Positions 44,801 through 57,900 of a stretch of 64,000 nt of DNA are shown here, piece by piece; position 1 is the first letter of the stretch, and each line of letters opens with the position of its first letter. The position numbers and the translations under genes are program-made. Source of the stretch: Rhynochetos jubatus (Eukaryota; Chordata; Aves; Eurypygiformes; Rhynochetidae). The stretch is taken from contig CM050659.1 in assembly GCA_027574665.1 (NCBI GenBank), forward strand, positions 19,755,001 through 19,819,000, given 5' to 3'. The notes under the pieces were generated by a model. It was not told the origin of the DNA. It did no database searches and saw only the letters and a list, made by a program, of their open reading frames with translations.

Positions 44801-47800
44801 ACATTCTGCATTGCAAAATAAGAATTGTTTATTTTAAAAAGTCACATGCAACAGCACTTTAAAACATCTCCCCTCGAGGCTTCTGCTAGTCTCTTACTTT
44901 CTTTTGTGCCTAATTTCTCTACTTTTGTTCTTCTTGAACCATCCTTTCATCTATTACTAATTTGCTTACCACTGTCTCTCATACGTTCAGGTCTCCGTAT
45001 GTGCCCCTCTAGCAGCTGTTGCGTACTACCCTGTTTGTGTACCGTTATTTCCAACCAGTCTGATCTGTTGTCCCTGTGTTCGTAGTCAGTATGGCCTAAT
45101 AAGCATTGCCAGTTTCCATAAAGATTTCTTTCTTATTCATGAAGACAGTCTTTCTGAATAAGGCTGCAGCAAAACAGGTTTCATACTAGTTCAGATTTAA
45201 CAGAGGGCACTGGTATTAACGATTGTAGAATGGTTTTTGGCTTTTTCAAGGAGCATTTTGAAAGCCACCCGAGAACAGAGAAGCTCTCTCTAATTGAACA
45301 ATGCATACCCCAAATCATCTTTTAATAACACACATCATGTTTCTACATTTACACAGGTAAAATACTTCGGTGATGTGCCTGTGATAAGCAGTAAAATTAT
45401 CTAGCTTCTTAGTGATGGAGCACTACTTATATTCTGTATGACAATATTTTAGTAACCAGTTTACAGCTCTTAATTATTAAAAATAACTGGTTAGTACAAA
45501 CAGGATGCAGTTGTTCCTTTTAGCAGGGTTGCTGACCAGAGCAACAGAGACAGACCCTTTCTATGTAAGCACTTGTATTCGACATGAACCTTGTCAATCT
45601 CCACATTTGTGTACCTTTTTCAGTACCTGAATCATTGAAAAGTAACCCGGTTTTCCTGGTCCGTGTAGTGGTAGGGATCTTGAGTAGCCTTACTGAAGCA
45701 AGTGACAAAACTATGCATTTTCATGGAAAGGGTCATGAATTTACCTGTTGTAATGCAGTATCGATCCTTTAGTTCACAGTCATTGCACATTCAAATCTCC
45801 TGGTGACCTCAGTGAAATCCAGGGCGTTCAGAGGTCCTGGCGTATGCCTGTTGGTACTTGATGCAAGTCAGGCATGTGTTTTAAAAGTCTTGATAACAGC
45901 ATTTAGGTTTCATGCTTATTGACAGACACGTATTTATCCTACGTAAAACACATTTTTGCCTGGGTATGACTGTGCGTTAGGTTTCGCACTTAACAGCCCT
46001 TGGGTGTGCTGCCTGCCCGTGTAGTTATAGCTGTGAGCCTTCTCCTCCTGTTTATACACGGTGTTTCTGCTTTCTGCCTCAATTCGTATTGAAACTTTGC
46101 TTCTCTGCTTGCTCTTAAAGGTGACGAGTAGTGCTAACATTTAAATTGCTGTTGACCATGTGTGTGCCCAATATAAAGGACCGGGAAATAAGCACTGGGA
46201 CATCACATGGAAAGCTGCAGGCATTGCACTGTTTCCGCTAGGTCTGTTTATTGACAGTTAAATAGAAGTGCATAGGATTTTTGTTAAGCTCTCATGTGAC
46301 TCTGACATGTTTAGCCATTTACTTTATATAACGAGTGGAACGTATTCTATTTTTTTCAGTGCTACCATGATAAGTGCCTTGGAAATACCTACCAAAAAAA
46401 AAAAAAAGAGGGAGCAGTAAACCTATTTATCTGTCCATCAGAAGCTATTAGCTCAGTATTAGTACATGGCCCTCGTTTGCAGACGTTGTCCAGTTATTTT
46501 GTTATCTTTCATGAGAACAGATTCCAGGCAGTTACATGCGTTGTTACTGAAGAGAAATTTAATGCCTTGGTTTAAATTCCAGAAACACCGTTTCTTTGAC
46601 CTATATGTTGATTTAACTTGATTAAATGTCAGATTTCTTTTCCGTAGAAGGGACTATTCCCAAGTATTCCATTCTTAATCCGTATCTTTGTAAGGTTACG
46701 CCATTCACAGTACATTGACTATATGAATGTTTCATACTATTTTATTGCCATTAAAAGGGGCTTCATTCTTCCATTGTGAGTTTTGTCTGAATAAATTTCT
46801 TAAATGAGAGCGTACAGCACTTGTAGAGAGATGCCGACAAGCAGTCTGGAGAGATCACTTTTGTACTTGCTGATAAAGGCTCTTTCAGCTGCCTTTGTGT
46901 GGAACAGCTGTGACATCTAATGACTAGTTAGATCTATCCTCGGTGAGTATGCTGTGTGGATATTCCAGAGGATATATCCCTATACTCTCCTCTCTGTATT
47001 TAATAGGAGTCATTTAAACAGAATCAGATAGCAGCCAAAGGATGGGGGTTAGTGCATCCCTTGATGGAATCAACAATTGCTCCAGCAGTTTTGTTCTGCT
47101 ATCAAAGGCTGCTGTGTTTTCTGCATAGAGAGCTAAAGCATTGAAAATTCACTTTTGGTGGATTAAAAGTAGATTATTAAACTTGCTTTAATGTAAGATA
47201 TGTACAGCAAATGGAATCAGGAGAAAACACAGTCAAATTTGTAACACTGTTCTGAGCGAAAGTATCTTTGAAATCTCTATGAGAGCATGTATTTTCATTT
47301 TGCTCTTTATTCATGTGGAACAAAGAGGCTAGATTAATTAATTGCTGATGGAAAAAGACAGGGTGTTCATTAAAATTATCTCATGAGGTTGGTCATTTAA
47401 GAGGGCGTATTTCTAGATCCCTATTTTCACAGCAGAAGACTCAAGAGACTCCTATTAAAGGCCATGGGAATGACTTTGTGGGACTTTCAAAATAGCAATG
47501 AGAGCTGGGTAACGATGTTTCTGAAACTCCCACTGCCCATTCCTATGATGGAAGCATCTCAAGTCAGCGCTTCAGATGCTGTTACCTACTGTGTTCTGTG
47601 TCACCAGCAGAGGCGAGGGCTGCCGGGCCGCACGAGGCCGGCAGGAGAGGTAGAGGGCTGGCTGGGCGTGCGAGCAGCAACCAAGCTCAGGGCTTGGTGG
47701 GTACCAGGTAACGTCTGCTCAGAGGATGACGGGCTTCTAAACAAGGAGAGTTTGCACCGAAGTTGTTCAGGGTTGTTTGTCAATGTAACAGCTGCCTTGT

Positions 47801-50800
47801 ATTGATCAGAAGAGCCCAATTAAAAATTGACTAGTGTTAGAAGCTGATTATTTCTGTGTACCATAGGAAATCAAATATGTTTTATGGCCATGAGTAGAAA
47901 CAAGATTGAAGCTATTTTTATGAATAAATGAGGATTTGTTTGAATGCATGGAAACTGAATGTTTGTTTTGTATTTTTCTTGTTACTAATTTGCTCTCATT
48001 TGACTCCATGCTTCCTTTTAAATTTCCTCTCAAGGTATGCATTCTTCCTGTTTACTTCCTTTTGAAAACACCGTCTGATCGTGTTTTGATAATTGAGTTA
48101 CAATTCTGTTATTTCAGGTCTTTGTTACCCCACTCATTTGTTAACATGCTAATTCACTTTAAAATAATGTTGTGCAAAGTATCTATTTATTGAGGCAATT
48201 TGGAAAACGACATGTTGGGATAAAACGTTGTTTGTTTTTAAGTTACACCAGCGCACACTTGGACAGGTATGTCTTCATCAGAAAAAGTAGTGCTGGTATG
48301 AAACACTGTGATTGATTTTTCTATAATTATTATCTGAGTAGCAGACAAACATTTCTGTGGTTTGCAATACAAACAGGTGTTCTCCTGTTACCAGCCCGGT
48401 GTTTATGTACTAACCCTTTTTCTCCCGCATCCCTCTACACCAGCCCCTGCAGTGGGTATAAGGAGTCTTCATATCAGCAGATGGACTGGGGGGAGCTGGG
48501 GTCCTTTGGACATGAAGGCTGCCAAGCCATGCTCTTCGTGTGCTTGTTCTTCAGCTCTCTGTCTGTCTTTCCTTCGCTGTCAGCTTTGTGGTTTGTTTTG
48601 TTTTTCTTTTGCCCCATCCTGTGCTACCACCAGTTACAGCTGTGTCAGCCCTGACTGCTTCGTAGTAGCAGCTGTTTGATCTTCCTTTCCCTGCTTATTG
48701 GAAGACTCTGGAAGAAACAACGCTGTAGTGGCATCCAGCTGTCTGACAAGTGACCTCAACTCTTCTGGGAACAACTCTGGTCCTCATGTAGCATGACCCT
48801 TCTCTTGCCTGTAGGACCCTCAGGGAAGTGTCGCCTTTGTCAAGGGGTCCGGCCATGCCCACCTTCCCCTGCCCCTCAGCTGCTCTCCATTTTTGGTCCT
48901 GTATCTGTCTGCCCTGGATCATGCAGGTTGCAAGATCTCTGGAGCAAGTTACTACACACCTTTCTCTGTGTGTAATACGCTACGAGCATGCAGCTCGACA
49001 CAGACTTTTTGTTGTTACAGCAGTGGGAGCTTGATATTTCCCTGGTTTGGAAAATGCTTGTCTTTTGCACATCTTCATCCCAGCAACCCATCTGTCCTGC
49101 TAACAGAAGGGGCAGCTACTAATGCAAGTAAGACATATGCTATGGGAAACTATAGGGGGAACGAACACTTACTATTTTATTCCCAATAGTTCCACTGAAT
49201 TTATCTAAACACCCTGGCAAGTGTGGATTTTTTCATCTCCCTGTTTCAAGACCTACTGTAAAGCAAGAGGCCACAGGAACCTGGAAACCCCAGGTAAAGC
49301 TAGTCGTGCTGTACGCAGGTGGATGTTTCATCTGCTGTACCTGCCGGCCAGACTTCTGCTGCCCCCGAAACTGCCCACCTCGCTGCGGGGAGGAGGATTT
49401 CAACTCCAGGTCTTCTCTGAAGATGGAAACTATGTAAGGCAGGAATGAACAAGAGAGAGATGAATTTCACCTGATGTAACAATCTAAAAGCAATAGGCTG
49501 TGTTTTAGGTAGGCATCTCGGTTCCCTCCGAAGTCATGAGACAGATGGACACCTTCACACTTATCCCACACTACAGCAAGTGAGATAATTCTCTCTCGGA
49601 GGGTGCCTGTCTCCTCTCCTTCTCTCCAGAGGAAGCCTTACACGAAGAGTTCAGCAGGCACTGCTTTGTAGTTGGCTAAAATTACGTCAGCCGGTGTACA
49701 AGGCTGATTTGGTGTGTGGAGTATTGAGTTTTACAGAGTAGCTAACCAGAAAGGACTTTAGCCATCTCTAAAATCCCAAGATAGTCACTCGATACCTACA
49801 AAGAATGTAGAGTGAGGTAGAGATGTTCCTTGACTTACATTATTCTGGATTTATACTTCTGCAACTTATTTTTGTAGGTGGTCAGTAGCCACCCTCTAGT
49901 GAGCCCACGTTGAAACTTGGAAGCCTTTTATCCTCATGGGAGGCCCTCAAGAAAGGCAAGGACGCCTCCTCTGCTTGTCGGTGGTCTGGCAGATGTGTAC
50001 CTGACCTGAGGAAGCACACGCCGGACAGAGTGATGGCGATGTCTCAAAGTTCACACCTCGGAAGTCGTTGCTTCCTGGTGGACAGAGGTGACACTTCACT
50101 CCTCGAGCTTTCCCGGGCGTTGTAACCACCGGAACTGCCCTGCGCATCGGTATGGTGCAGTGCTAACTGTGCTGGGAAGGGGCCCTGCTGTAATCCATGG
50201 AAACCAGCCTGCGTCTGCCCTCAGTGGGAGCTGCTGCTTCAGTTTCTTGGGCAGAGGGGAGTGAACAGCAGTGCTTCGCCTCTTAGTTTGTTTCTCCACA
50301 TTCCTCTAACCTACTCCAGATTGCTCTCTCTGTTTTTATTGTGTTGGCGATATTTTTTCTTTGGTGTGTTCTTTATTGTTGTGTGGATTTTTTTTTTCTT
50401 CCTTTTTTCCTTAATGTTTTAATGGGATTTTTTGAATGGCTCAGGCAGTCTCAGGCTCTGGCCAAGACTAGGCAGTTTACCAGCAAATCCCCCTGTGTGG
50501 GTGGGATGGGGGCACATCACGAGGCTTTGCTTTTTTCCTGTCTCCATCTGTTGGTAGGACAACTTGTACCCACTGTCTGGGGATGGCACTGAGGGGCTTG
50601 AAGGAAACAAACAGGTAAGAGTTTTCTTGCTTTCTATTTCTTCCCTTCACACAAACGGAGGACTACAGCACCCAGGTTCCACGGATTTAAAGTATCTGGG
50701 GTTGATTCTTCCTCCACTGGTATCAGTAGAGTTAAGGGAGAACATATGAAATAGCTTTGTCTCAGCTCCTGACGTGATTCCTGGTCAACACGCTGTGTTT

Positions 50801-51746
50801 GAAGAATGAGCAGTGTACATGGCGGTGAAATTCCCCACGCAGCTGAGTGGCGTGGCACTGGCATCCTTCAGCCCTGAACAAATATTTTGAGCCTGATGTT
50901 GAATTGCTCTAAAGCATCAAGAGCTCTGACTGACGGGATCCAGACCTCCTGTCCACGAGGCATTTTGTAGCTGTATATTTACAAATAGGCTTTTTTTTAG
51001 TCCTTATGGTATCTTTTTAAAAAACAAATCCACAACAGAAACAGAATACAGTTTTTTTTCTGCTTCCTTCTGTGTCGCTCTGCTATAAAGCAGGAATACG
51101 CTTGACTTGGAACAGAGCAACACGCAGATTCTAATTAACACAGAGCATAAAACAAACCAGCCTCTCCTCACTTCAGTATGCAGATTCAGTCTGTAATTCC
51201 TGCTGGGTTGTGATGAGAGGAGGACACTGGTTTATTCCTTTGCGTGTTTACTCAGACTCCTTTCTGCAGTTTACTACATCTTACATTTTGAGAGTAGGTG
51301 CAGTAAAAGGTACATTCGTGTCTTTGGAGTTGGGCAGCCCCCAAAGAGACACGCTGCTGGCATACCGCAGCAGGTAAATCCAGCCGCAGGGAAAGGCTGG
51401 GCCAGCAGAGAAGACAAAAGGCTTCTGGCAGCAGACTTCCAGCCGAGGGTCTGGAAGTCAGGAGAACTTGTTCCTCTCCCAGTCTCTGATGATGTTGGCT
51501 CAGATGAATTATTTAATTGACTGTCCTTGTTTTCACTGAAAGACTGAAGAGTTTAACTAGGTAAGAGCAGATGCCCACCGAGTTTGCTCTCCTGAGGCAG
51601 GCTGTCAGGAGCTGCTCGCAGGCCGCCTGTTTCCAGATACCTGGAGGATCTGGCCAAACAGGGCTGTGTGTGAATTTCTCTTCAATGAAAAAACAATAGT
51701 GAAGGAATGTCTTCAAAGCAATTTGATGATGTGTGTTTTTCCGTAG

Positions 51747-51945
51747 ATCTCTCTCAGGGCGAATTGTCGGAGGAGTCTGGTGGTTCTTCACTCTCATCAT
51801 TATCTCTTCCTACACTGCTAATCTTGCTGCCTTCCTTACGGTGGAAAGGATGGTTTCTCCCATAGAGAGCGCCGAGGACCTGGCTAAGCAAACCGAAATA
51901 GCCTATGGCACTTTGGATTCAGGCTCAACCAAAGAATTCTTTCGA
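51747..51945 (+). CDS. GRIA3: GRIA3 exon 12: transmembrane M3 gate and start of S2
   Basis: The exon is 199 bp: one base completing the split arginine codon, then 66 codons. It runs from [20 protein letters not shown] through [20 protein letters not shown] to GSTKEFFR. M3 includes SYTANLAAF, the conserved ionotropic glutamate receptor gate motif. The Ser-Thr in DSGSTKEFF corresponds to the glutamate-binding Ser654/Thr655 of mature GluA2. [12 protein letters not shown] fits GRIA3 or GRIA4 rather than GRIA2 (which has S for A). The translation equals human GRIA3 as I recall it. The borders are TTTTCCGTAG and CGA/gtaagt. The following exon, beginning RSKIAVYEK in other vertebrates, was not found before the end of the window. 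Confidence 0.98.
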
Positions 51946-54900
51946 GTAAGTCTGTTAAATCTCCATTAGAGCTTTTCTGAACTGTAAGCGCCTAATATAC
52001 GGTTTTCAGTCGCTTTTTCTGCCCAACTGTAATAGCTGTTCTGGTGAAAGCTGCTTTGTGCAATCAGGACAGGCCTGAGTGCAAATTTTAATATCAAAAG
52101 GCAGTTTATCAAAAATGGGTGGGTTTGCTCAACCTGAAACATCTCAAGATGGAAAACCTGACCCCAGCTACCACGGGAAGGGATTTTTTTAACACCGGTT
52201 TCAGAACCTCAGTCTGATGTGCAATAATGCAGGCGTTAGCACAATATTTAGCAAAGAAAACTCTTGGAGGAGTGATGCTCTTGACCTACTTGCTGTGTTT
52301 GCCCAGCTGGCAGCCGTTAATGCCATCCGACATCGGCGTTCCCTTGCCAGAATGAGAAGGGGGATGGGGGATGCATGTGCATCCGTTCGTTTCTACGTGA
52401 TGCATTGATTGCTGCAATTGTTATTGCTATGTCTTTGGTACTGGCCAGCGTCTGGCTGAGGCTTTATCAAGTCAGGGGTGAAACATTTGCACCCCAGAAC
52501 GCTGCTGTGTGTTCACCTTGGCTAGGGAAACGCTGGGTTTGCAGTGTTTGGGGGTAGGGGTGAGCATACACTTTTATTTAAGATCATCCTTCCTTTCTTC
52601 ACTTGCCAAGCCACAAGCTGAGCTGCAGAGAGTTTGGTGAGGGTCATTAAAAACTCTGACTATGGCCTCAGGCCACTTTTATGTATCTAAAAGCGTCACG
52701 ACCTGAAAAGCTCTTATTTCTGGCCTTTCCAAGGGCTCAGCCCTTTCAGGGAGCTCTTGGGTCTCGCTCAGCAGTGCCAATCAGATGCCATTCAAACCAA
52801 CTTTTTTTTTAATAGAAAAGTGGTCAGTGCTGCAGGACTAATTATTGCCTGTCACACATACCGGCCAGGTGCAAGCGTGAGGGAGGAGGGAGACAAAAAG
52901 CCTTGCTGCTGTAGGCTGATGAAATACTGATGACTCCTTGAATTTGCTTAAAATTTCAATACACGACCGCACGCCCACATACGTGTATGTGTAAATCTGA
53001 TACAGAGCTGGAAGTGAATGCGAAGGTGTTTTATGAAGCGTTTGTACCCTGCCTTACTTATGTGCAATGTCCTTATATAAAAATAGATAGTTGGTAGTTC
53101 TTAATTAACTGGCTGGTACATCATGACTTGTGTTTTTATTAAAATCTCTAAGATAAACGCTGACCTTGTACGGGTGACGTGAGTGTATCAAAAATTGTAT
53201 TCTGTTTAATTATCAGCTTGAGGCTGCATTACCTGCCCAGCAAAAATGAGTTGAGTGGACCTGTCACAGGCGGTAACACAACTTGATTAGAAATATTGGT
53301 GCTGTTTACAGTCACTGTACTGTTCTTAGGGGGGAAAAAAGATCTTTGGAATCTCTCGTTACCGTTAATACAGAAAGAGGGATTGTGTGGGGGTGTTTCT
53401 TCATTTCCTTAATAGTTTGACATAACAAGGAAATCCCTTCTCACCAAGAGATCAAAGGAATGAGTGTTTGGCGTGAAAGGGTACAAAGTCTAGTAAATGT
53501 ATGAATACTTTGTTGTGCTGTTAATAGTCTTGAGATGAGCTGTGACTCGCTCCTGGTGCTGGAGAAAGCAGGGCTGTAAATGAGGATGATCTGTCAGGAG
53601 CTGCCAGCTCCATCAAATGGGGAGAGGAGTCGGAGGGGGAAGGAGGAGAGTGTAGCCCTGGTAGTGGTGGAGCGGGGCGTAACGACTGCTCTGGGTGATC
53701 AGGATGGGCCAAGTGGGAAGGAGAATGGGCCCTAGGTGGTGCTTCTCTCTCCTCGGTGTTCTGAAGGCACACAACATAATTTCAGTTGTATTAACTTTTG
53801 CAGAGTAATTAATTTGAGTAGAGTGATGCAGCTATGAAACTGTTGTAATGAGAGTCGTCTTCCGTTGATTTGAGAGGGGCAAAAGCTTTGCCTTAGATTA
53901 AATGCATGTGTTCACATAAATACTTTGTTGTAGTCTTTATTAGCTACATAGTAAGATGGCTGGAACTTGAAATACCTCTTAGAGGAGACCTGGTTTCTGA
54001 GCACCAGCTGTGCAGACTATGCCTGCTCTATGGTTTGGGGTGCTTTTCTCCCCGTAAGCTCGCTGCTGGAGCATTGGTGGGAGCGATAGTGGTCTGACTC
54101 AGAAAAGCCGTGAGTTCCCCTGGCTACAGTGTGATGCTTATTCCCTCCGCGCATTCCCCACCAGCATTTAACCAATTCAAGCAGCAGAAGCAGCAGTTAG
54201 CTGAGTGGGTTGGGATCATCTACACAGTGAGAGGAAGGTTCTAACTGAGGGGATGGCTGCTACATGAGCAAGTGAGCGCAACCCTTACTGACACCGGTTG
54301 CCCGTGTGTACGAACACGCACTCTGGCTGTGGCGTGTGAGACATAGATAAATCTTGCCTTGAGATGGGAGAAGCTGCCTGGCTGTGAGCAAGAGGTCAGT
54401 GCGTGTGTAGAGGCACCAACAACGGGAATTTAGCTTTGTAGCTGGGCTGTGGCTTCACACAGGAGGCACAGGACAGTCTCTCCGAGATTCCATAAAGCAC
54501 CTTGTATGGGTATATCTCTTCACAGAGCTATAAAGCTGAAACGTTTCTCAGATATTAGTCAGATCTTAATGTCTGCTGTTGGGCAGTGAAAGGTGCCAGA
54601 CTGACAACAGCAAGGGAAGATTGCCTCCTAATGCATCGTAGCGGGATGACGCATAAATGACCAGATAGCCACCATCTTGTCTGCGTGTGCTAGAAGGAGC
54701 TCCTTTAGAGCCTTCAGCCCTTTCTGCCAGCCCCATTTCCAACTAGGTTCACTTTTGAAGGTTTCCTTTACAGTGTGGATACCTATCTGCTAGGAACTGG
54801 ACTGATACCAGCCCCTCATTTCAGATGAACAGATGGTAATGACTTTGAGCCACTTCAGACCTGGGCAGACTCCAGCTAGTGACCTATTTTATAGTTTTGG

Positions 54901-57900
54901 CTGTTTCCCTGAACATCACAATGTCTCCCAGATAGCTGCTATCCCAGCTATGTAGGTTAAAGCTAGATGCACCATTGCAGTTTCAAGCGTGCATGTCGAC
55001 TGCTGTTGGCTTGACGTTGCTGTCACAGCTACAACAAAGAGCCTGTTTTTAATAACAGTTTCCCAGCACTTCACTTGTTGGTGACTCTCTGCATCAGGGC
55101 GTTTGTCCCCCCAATGTGTCTAAGAACTGAATGAGCCTTCCTGTATTTCCATGGTTGTTGCTTGTTTCTGTTCAGAAACATTTTACATTTTGCACTAATT
55201 AGTTTGTAAAGGCATTTAAATGGCAATCAATAGATTACATCAATTCCTTTTTGGGTTTCAGAGGGCACTCATCCATATTGAAAAGGAAACGAAAGAACCT
55301 CTCCTTAGATATTTATTAACGTAGTCTCGGATTAAGGACTCCAAAATGCCTCTTTCTCTTCCTTGAAAACTGGCAAAGGCCTGTACTAGAAAGCAATTTC
55401 AATTCACTACGCTACTGCTTTTAAGGGTGTATCTGTTAGAATTAACATCTTCTAATACATTCAATTAAAGCTGCAGCATATCTGAGCAGCTCATCAAATC
55501 TATATAACACGATTTAATCCAAATTCAGTACTGAGCCTAAGTACAATACCACCGCCTAATAGGTTTCACACCTCCAATATGCACAGATTCAAAAGGCATG
55601 ACCTTTACAACCAATTAGCAGTTCTTACGTAAACTTGGCTGTATTTAAACTTCAGAGAAGCAGAACGTGTTTCTAGACATTTAGAAATATAAATTGCTCT
55701 TGAATTTTTGATGGTTTCTTTTAACTGATAGCAGATATTTGTTAAGAAGCTTCTGTAAAATAACTTGCAAAGTATGTGTTTGACCATTGGCAAACACAGC
55801 TGACCCGCTAGTACACTTCACTGAAAACCTGAAATTTCAGAAGGTGTCCTCAAAACGGATCTGATGCGACAAGGAATTGCAGCTTGAAATTCTGAGGCTG
55901 GTAACATGCAGCAAGATCTTGCATTAGGTCCTGCCTTTTGTGGGCAATTGAAGGCGGCTCATATCACCCCATTGCCGATGTAGTTCATCACTGTTAACTG
56001 AAACTAAGGAAAAAGGAGGCCTCAAAGGACTGGTACTTTAGTGTAGAACTTTGTATTTTTCTCATCAGTAATTTCAAGGATGTTCCTGACCGAACGACTC
56101 TGCTGTCCAGTGCCTGAGATGAAATGGCTTACTGCTCTGAAGTCAGCTCCTAATTTTTTTTCCTGGAAATGGCATTAATTGCCAGGCCTGTAAGGAGTTT
56201 CAGTGGAAAACGCAAAGGCCCTTTGGACATGATGCTTCCTGCTCTTGCAGTTGGTTACTCCTACCTGGCACTGATGTTTATGAGTACTGGATAGAGAGTT
56301 TGACACTGACATTGCTTCTGCTGTCAGTAAAGACTTGAGGCTCAGTGCCTGACGGAGTCAGACAGGCTGACAGCCTTCAAGCACAGCTTAGATACTTCAG
56401 GTATTACTTTTTAGATTTTTTTTGCACCATGGCACAAAATCCACAGCTGAGGTTACAGTCCCTATTCCTTCAGGACACGGGTGTAATAGCTGACTTGACA
56501 CCACCGAAGGGTCTGCATGTGCTTTCATTGTGCCTCCTGTGTGAAGGCTTCACTTCTCATCGCGCTTGGACAGCCTGCTCAGACACCCCGGTATTTCCCT
56601 CTTCGTGTTTGGCGATACTGTTCTTTTACACCTTTGTGGGTACGCACAGCACTTGAAATTCCTCCCTGTCCGTTCTCTCAGAAAGCGGTTCTTTACAAAC
56701 TGGGTTCAGATGTGAGGCCTTTTTGGACTTCATATATACATAAAATATGATACAAAACTACAGTTTTTAGGACACAGGAAGTCATGTCAAAGATGGCCCA
56801 TAAGATGGTCTCCCTTCTTCTTTCGTCTTGGTTTCACCAAGCCCGAACAGGTCAGGAAGAGCAGACAGAAAAGCACAAGATGCCCTGGCAGAGGGTTTTG
56901 CGTTTCTGTCTGCAGCTCTGGTTGCCCATGCTGAGAAAAGGAGCTTTGACATGGAAACAGGTACTAGAAAAGGCGTGTAAATATGTGTCTCTTGAAGAAG
57001 TACAAATTTTTTAGCTCTAAAACTAAAGCTGATACAGAAAACACTTTGTTCAAAAGAAAAGAAAAAACAAAACCACCAGACAGGTTAGCACCAATGCAGA
57101 AAATAAACATTTATTTGAAAAACAGTGAAAGAACACATGAACAGATTGACCCAAAACTCCTTGGAAATTAATAAGACGTTCCTTAAACCCATCAAAAGGA
57201 TTTTGAAACGCTGTCCACTAAAAGCACTTGGGGTAACTGAGACCTCCACTCCTGTTCGGGCAGTGAGGCGGGGCTGCAGTGGCACCGAGGGTCCCTCCTG
57301 GCTCCGAAGAGCAGGGTGCCGCTGGATCCCACCCCAGCTGGCAGCCTGCAGAGGACTTCCCGTTAGGACCTCGATGAGGGCAGGCTGTGGCAGAGGAGGC
57401 TGGTCCCGCGGGAGGAGCACAGCACCATCCCAGACCCATTAGGGAGAGAGGGAGAGATAATGACTGTAATGCGTTCTGAAGCACTAGCATATTAGACCCA
57501 GTTACAAGATAAAGAGCTCATTGCTTTCCTCTGATGATAAGGTTGTGTGAAGATGAGAGGTAAAGGAAATAAATTCCACCAGCAAGCAGTTTAGGTAAGG
57601 AAAAGCCTTGAATTATGAACCAGTAGCCGCCGTGCAATTTTTATGCATTCTGTGCAATCAGATGATATTGAGATCATCATTAGAGCCTATTAAAAACACC
57701 ACAGTGAACTCTCTGCATGCAGCTCTAAGGGTTTCATCTGTAGTTAAACTCTTTGATTTTTAATTTCAAAATTTATTTTGCTGGTGAAGAAGAAGGACTC
57801 GTTTCTAGCACGGCATTCACACAGACGTTGTGCTTTTGCCTTTGGATAAAACTGTGATTAGCAGTTTTAAGCTTTCTGTGTTCTTGGCGTCGAGCAAAAC